A DNA stretch of 53,790 nt from positions 1-53,790 of the forward strand of contig NZ_JAFAGT010000102.1 in NCBI RefSeq assembly GCF_019237615.1, in the 5' to 3' direction. Positions 51,101-53,790 of the stretch are shown here, piece after piece. A model generated the notes under the pieces. It worked only from the letters and a program-made list of their open reading frames with translations, had not been told where the DNA came from and ran no database searches. The number at the start of each line of letters is the position of its first letter. Positions within the stretch are counted from its first letter, which is position 1. Position numbers and translations under genes: made by a program. The DNA comes from Roseateles sp. Its GTDB lineage: Bacteria; Pseudomonadota; Gammaproteobacteria; Burkholderiales; Burkholderiaceae_C.

Positions 51101-52051
51101 TCACCCGCCTTCGGGTTGGGAGGCCTGGGTCGAGAGGGCTGGCAGGTGGCTGTGCTCCAGCATGAACTCCACGAAGACGCGCACACGCGACGGTAGCAGC
51201 CGACCATGGGGGTAGATCAGGCTGACGGGCCGTGAACGCCCGGCGAAGGGCTGCAGCACCTCCACCAGCCTGCCAGCGGCCAGGTCTTGCTCGGCCACGA
51301 AGCGATAGGTTTGGAACAGACCCGCCCCCGCTCGGGCCAGGGTGACGCCCGCCAGCACGTCCTCGGAGCAGATGTAGTGGCCGCTCAGCAACATCTCCTT
51401 CTCGTGGCCGTCCTGCCGGAACAGCCAAGGGATCTGCCGGCCGCTGCTCGGCAGCGTGTACTGGATGCACTCGTGCTGCTCGAGGTCTGCCAGGGTCCGG
51501 GGCTGGCCCGCGCGACGCAGGTACTCCGGGCCGGCCACGACGACGAGCTCCGCATCGCCCAGGGGACGGGCCACCATGGTCGAGTCCCGCTGCGCACGAA
51601 AGCGAATCGCGACGTCGAAGTTCTCCTCGTGCATGTCGATGTTGCGGTTGCTGATGTGGGCCTCGACCCTGATCAGCGGGTAGCGCTCGCGGAACGCGGG
51701 CAGCAGCGGCAGCAGCCGGTGGTGCCCGTAGGTGGTGGGCGCACTGACGCGGATCGTGCCGCTGGGCTGCACCTGCTCGCCGCTGACCCGGCGCTCGGCC
51801 TCGGCCAGCTGATGCAGGGCCGTGCGGCAGTGCTCGAAGTACTCCCGGCCGCCCTCGGTGAGCCGGATGCTGCGGGTGGAGCGCACGAACAGGCGTACGC
51901 CGAGGCGCTTCTCCAGCCGGGCGATCGAGCGGCTCACCGCCGCCGGGGTGACGCCGGCCGTGCTGGCCGCGGCAGTGAAGCTCCCCGCCTCGGCGGCCAG
52001 GCAGAACAACTCGATGCTGCCCAACAGGATGTCGTCGAACTGGCGCTGCAT
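51101..52051 (-). CDS. LysR-family transcriptional regulator
   Basis: 316 residues from ATG 52051. The N-terminal winged helix (SIELFCLAAEAGSFTAAASTAGVTPAAVSRSIARLEKRLGVRLF) is followed by a periplasmic-binding-like effector domain. An earlier in-frame ATG at 52072 would put the operator palindrome inside the gene, so 52051 is preferred. It resembles regulators that control adjacent oxidoreductases; it is divergent from the SDR gene with 140 bp between. Confidence 0.92.
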   Translation of the reverse strand: MQRQFDDILLGSIELFCLAAEAGSFTAAASTAGVTPAAVSRSIARLEKRLGVRLFVRSTRSIRLTEGGREYFEHCRTALHQLAEAERRVSGEQVQPSGTIRVSAPTTYGHHRLLPLLPAFRERYPLIRVEAHISNRNIDMHEENFDVAIRFRAQRDSTMVARPLGDAELVVVAGPEYLRRAGQPRTLADLEQHECIQYTLPSSGRQIPWLFRQDGHEKEMLLSGHYICSEDVLAGVTLARAGAGLFQTYRFVAEQDLAAGRLVEVLQPFAGRSRPVSLIYPHGRLLPSRVRVFVEFMLEHSHLPALSTQASQPEGG

Positions 52052-52052
52052 A

Positions 52053-52072
52053 TTGATTACATGATGTATCAA
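52053..52072. promoter_or_regulatory. LysR-type operator palindrome
   Basis: TTGATTACATGATGTATCAA is a 20-bp near-perfect palindrome with the T-N11-A core and TTGAT/ATCAA arms of LysR operators. It ends 1 bp before the LysR start codon (on the minus strand), so binding would repress lysR. It is about 120 bp upstream of the SDR ATG, where it could also serve as the activation recognition site. Confidence 0.65.
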
Positions 52073-52191
52073 GAATAGTTTATCAGCTCATATTTATCGC
52101 TCTTCTAGTCATCAATAGAGTTCATCCCAACCGGTGGCGTCCTGCGAATCACACCGGCTCACCGTGAACCCCAACCCCTACGAGGACCGTC

Positions 52192-52926
52192 ATGAGCAAG
52201 TCTGAAAACACCATCGTCATCACCGGCGCCAGCAGCGGCATCGGCCTGGGCTTGGCCGAGGCCTTTCTGCGCGAGGGCTATAACGTCGTCGGCACCGGCC
52301 GCTCGTCGGAGCGCCTGCAGGCCGTGGCCGTCCGCCTGAACGCGGGCGAGCGCTTCCTGGGCGTCGCCGGCGACGTCGGTTCGCCCGACACCGCGCGTGA
52401 TGTGTTCGCGCAGGCCGTCGAGCGCTACGGCCATGTCGACGTGCTGGTGAACAACGCCGGCATCTTTGCGGTCAAGCCCTTCGTGGACTTCACGCCGCAG
52501 GAGGTGGAGGAGCAGATCGCGACCAACCTCAAGGGCGTGCTCTACATGTCGCAGCAGGCGGCGCGCCACATGGGCGAGCGCGGGCGGGGCCGCATCATCA
52601 ACATCACTGCTTCGTTGGCAATGCAGCCGCATGGCAGCGTGCCGGCGCTGCTGGCGGTGGCGCTCAAGGGCGGCCTGAACCAGGCCACGCGGGCCCTGGC
52701 GCTGGAGTTGGCTCCCAAGGGCGTGACGGTGAATGCCGTCGCGCCGGGCGTGACGGCCACGCCGATGCACCCGGCCGACACGCATGCCGCGCTCGGCAGC
52801 ATGCACCCGCTGGGCCGCATTGCACGCATTGACGAGATCACGGCGGCGGTGCGCTACCTGGTCGGCGCCGACTTCGTGACCGGCACCGTACTGCCGGTGG
52901 ACGGCGGCTTCAGCGCCGGGCGCTGA
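52192..52926 (+). CDS. SDR-family protein lacking the catalytic tyrosine
   Basis: 244 residues, Rossmann fold with TGASSGIGLG (11-20) and NNAG (87-90), so NAD(P) binding is expected. The strand-5 serine (S141 in NITAS) is present. At the YxxxK position the sequence is PALLAVALKGG: K159 is kept but Tyr is replaced by Ala155. The end GTVLPVDGGFSAGR is classical. Either the chemistry is altered or it belongs to the group of SDRs with a relocated or absent tyrosine. It probably forms an operon with the isomerase-like gene 27 bp downstream, under LysR control. Confidence 0.88.
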   Translation: MSKSENTIVITGASSGIGLGLAEAFLREGYNVVGTGRSSERLQAVAVRLNAGERFLGVAGDVGSPDTARDVFAQAVERYGHVDVLVNNAGIFAVKPFVDFTPQEVEEQIATNLKGVLYMSQQAARHMGERGRGRIINITASLAMQPHGSVPALLAVALKGGLNQATRALALELAPKGVTVNAVAPGVTATPMHPADTHAALGSMHPLGRIARIDEITAAVRYLVGADFVTGTVLPVDGGFSAGR

Positions 52927-52953
52927 ACGCACTGAACGACCCGAGGAGTCAGC

Positions 52954-53565
52954 ATGGAATATCTCGTGACGATGACCACTCGCGTCCCGGCGGGAACGCC
53001 GGACGCCGCGGTCGACGACATCCGCGCCGACGAGGCCCGGCGTGCGGCCGAGCTGGCCCGCTCAGGCCAGCTGCTGCGCCTTTGGCGCCCACCGTTGCAG
53101 CCGGGCGAATGGCGAACGCTGGGCCTGTTTTCGGCGCCGGACGACGAGCGTCTGGAGCGGGCGCTGGCCTCGATGCCGCTGCGGGTCTGGCGCCGCGACG
53201 AGCCCCTGCGGCTCGTGCCCCATCCGAACGACCCGGCCACCGCCGGCGTCGGACCGGCCGGGTTCGCGGGCAGCGAGTTCCTGATCACGATGACGGTCAC
53301 GGTGCCGCCGGGAACGGCGCCCGCGCAGTTGGACGACCTCTTGTCGCGAGAAGCCCGACGCGCGCGTGAGCTGGCGTCGCAGGGGCATCTGCTGCGGCTG
53401 TGGTCGCTGCCGGCGGCGCCCGGCGTACACCGCGCCCTCGGACTCTGGTGTGCGGGCGGCGACGCCGAGATCGCCGCCATCGTGGATGCGCTGCCCTTGC
53501 GCCCCTGGATGGCGGTCGAATCCATGCCATTGACGCCGCACCCGAACGATCCGGCCGGCCATTGA
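52954..53565 (+). CDS. Tandem-duplicated muconolactone-isomerase-like protein
   Basis: 203 residues made of two similar domains of about 92-95 residues. The pairs EYLVTMTTRVPAG / EFLITMTVTVPPG, SGQLLRLWRPP / QGHLLRLWSLP, MPLRVWRRDEPLRLVPHPNDP / LPLRPWMAVESMPLTPHPNDP show the duplication. Muconolactone isomerase (about 95 residues) acts in the beta-ketoadipate pathway as a decamer. A two-domain chain is unusual and the neighbours are not catechol genes, so the reaction is uncertain. RBS GAGGAG before ATG. Confidence 0.8.
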   Translation: MEYLVTMTTRVPAGTPDAAVDDIRADEARRAAELARSGQLLRLWRPPLQPGEWRTLGLFSAPDDERLERALASMPLRVWRRDEPLRLVPHPNDPATAGVGPAGFAGSEFLITMTVTVPPGTAPAQLDDLLSREARRARELASQGHLLRLWSLPAAPGVHRALGLWCAGGDAEIAAIVDALPLRPWMAVESMPLTPHPNDPAGH

Positions 53566-53585
53566 GGAGATGTAATGGATGCCTC

Positions 53586-53744
53586 CCTCCCCACGGGGAC
53601 TGAGACCGGAGCGCGGAGATGAACAGCGTGGCTGTTCGTGGGGAGGCCGTTGTCGCAGGGACAAGGTGGACCCTCGAATGGATACGGCATCAAAGTGCCC
53701 AGGGCGTGATAGACCAAGGTCGTCACAAACACCATCGAGGGTCC
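53586..53744. repeat. Two inverted repeats preceding a truncated gene
   Basis: CCTCCCCACG (53586-53595) pairs with CGTGGGGAGG (53637-53646), a 10-bp perfect stem. GGACCCTCGA (53668-53677) pairs with TCGAGGGTCC (53735-53744), also 10 bp and extending to 13 with one bulge. The second right arm ends 3 bp before the start codon at 53748. Together they would fold a structured RNA leader of about 160 nt. Confidence 0.55.
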
Positions 53745-53747
53745 GAG

Positions 53748-53790
53748 ATGAATCGTACTGCGGGGATGAGCGCCGGGCAGATCATCGGCA
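53748..53790 (+). CDS. Start of an unidentified gene cut by the window edge
   Basis: ATG at 53748 opens a frame MNRTAGMSAGQIIG that runs off the window. GTCCGAG precedes it. The hydrophobic QIIG ending could be the first strand of a RuvC-like fold (as in IS110-family recombinases, ...IIGIDxxK), which would fit the structured region upstream, but 14 residues are not enough to decide. Confidence 0.3.
   Translation, partial: MNRTAGMSAGQIIG

Noticed and set aside
1-53790. CRISPR arrays, tRNA or rRNA genes
   Set aside because: I saw no regularly spaced 25-40 bp repeats and no cloverleaf or rRNA-like segments; the short repeats found are tandem 8-mers or dyads.

Overview
The window is GC-rich DNA with strongly G/C-ending codons and densely packed operons. 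It reads as the chromosome of a beta-proteobacterium of the order Burkholderiales: it has the rpsF-priB-rpsR-rplI-dnaB order, a ppsR/ppsA pair, a complete Sox thiosulfate-oxidation cluster and several heavy-metal-type RND pumps. I cannot name the genus from the sequence alone.

Layout. (1) 1-8001: a probable IS4-like transposase fragment at the left edge, an EamA exporter, ppsR, an HD-GYP phosphodiesterase, divergent ppsA, and a VC_2705-type sodium/solute symporter. (2) 8014-11222: ribosomal/primosomal operon rpsF-priB-rpsR-rplI, then dnaB with a perfect DnaA box touching its start. (3) 11060-13079: a 1,981-bp insertion at the 3' end of dnaB. It is flanked by a 39-bp identical repeat and leaves a second copy of the last 64 dnaB codons downstream. 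It carries a ParD/YlcI-like antitoxin, a RelE/ParE-like toxin and a structured noncoding segment, but no integrase. The codon pattern either side of the 39-bp block looks like a single crossover between resident dnaB and a foreign dnaB-like tail. This is the most unusual thing in the window. (4) 13242-25438: sulfur oxidation. A leftward operon soxC-D-Y-Z-A-X-B continues into a heme-binding-like protein, a DsrE-like protein, a YeeE/YedE transporter, a metallo-beta-lactamase-fold protein and a thioredoxin-like protein. A SqrR/BigR-like ArsR repressor, a second redoxin and a second YeeE gene lie at its far end. (5) 25705-30923: sulfide/persulfide oxidation. A sigma-54 activator with a cysteine-bearing PAS domain faces an operon of DUF2892 protein, ETHE1-like persulfide dioxygenase, a rhodanese/PTP-like domain fused to a mitochondrial-type sulfide:quinone oxidoreductase, and a TauE/SafE exporter. 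The space between them contains repeated CTGCCA sites, a consensus IHF site and a sigma-54 promoter in the classical order.

(6) 30939-46293: an MFS transporter and two complete three-gene HME-type RND efflux systems on opposite strands around one OmpR/QseC-like two-component system. (7) 46349-50841: a translationally coupled leftward operon of a solute-binding protein, a membrane histidine kinase, a single-domain response regulator and a hybrid kinase, with no transporter genes. (8) 51101-53565: a LysR regulator with a 20-bp near-perfect palindrome at its start, divergent from an SDR protein lacking the catalytic tyrosine and a tandem-duplicated muconolactone-isomerase-like protein. (9) 53586-53790: nested inverted repeats followed by the first codons of a gene cut by the window edge.

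Together the genes describe a cell that oxidises thiosulfate in the periplasm (Sox), oxidises sulfide through SQR and persulfide dioxygenase, exports sulfite-type products, and controls this with a persulfide-type repressor and a sigma-54 activator.
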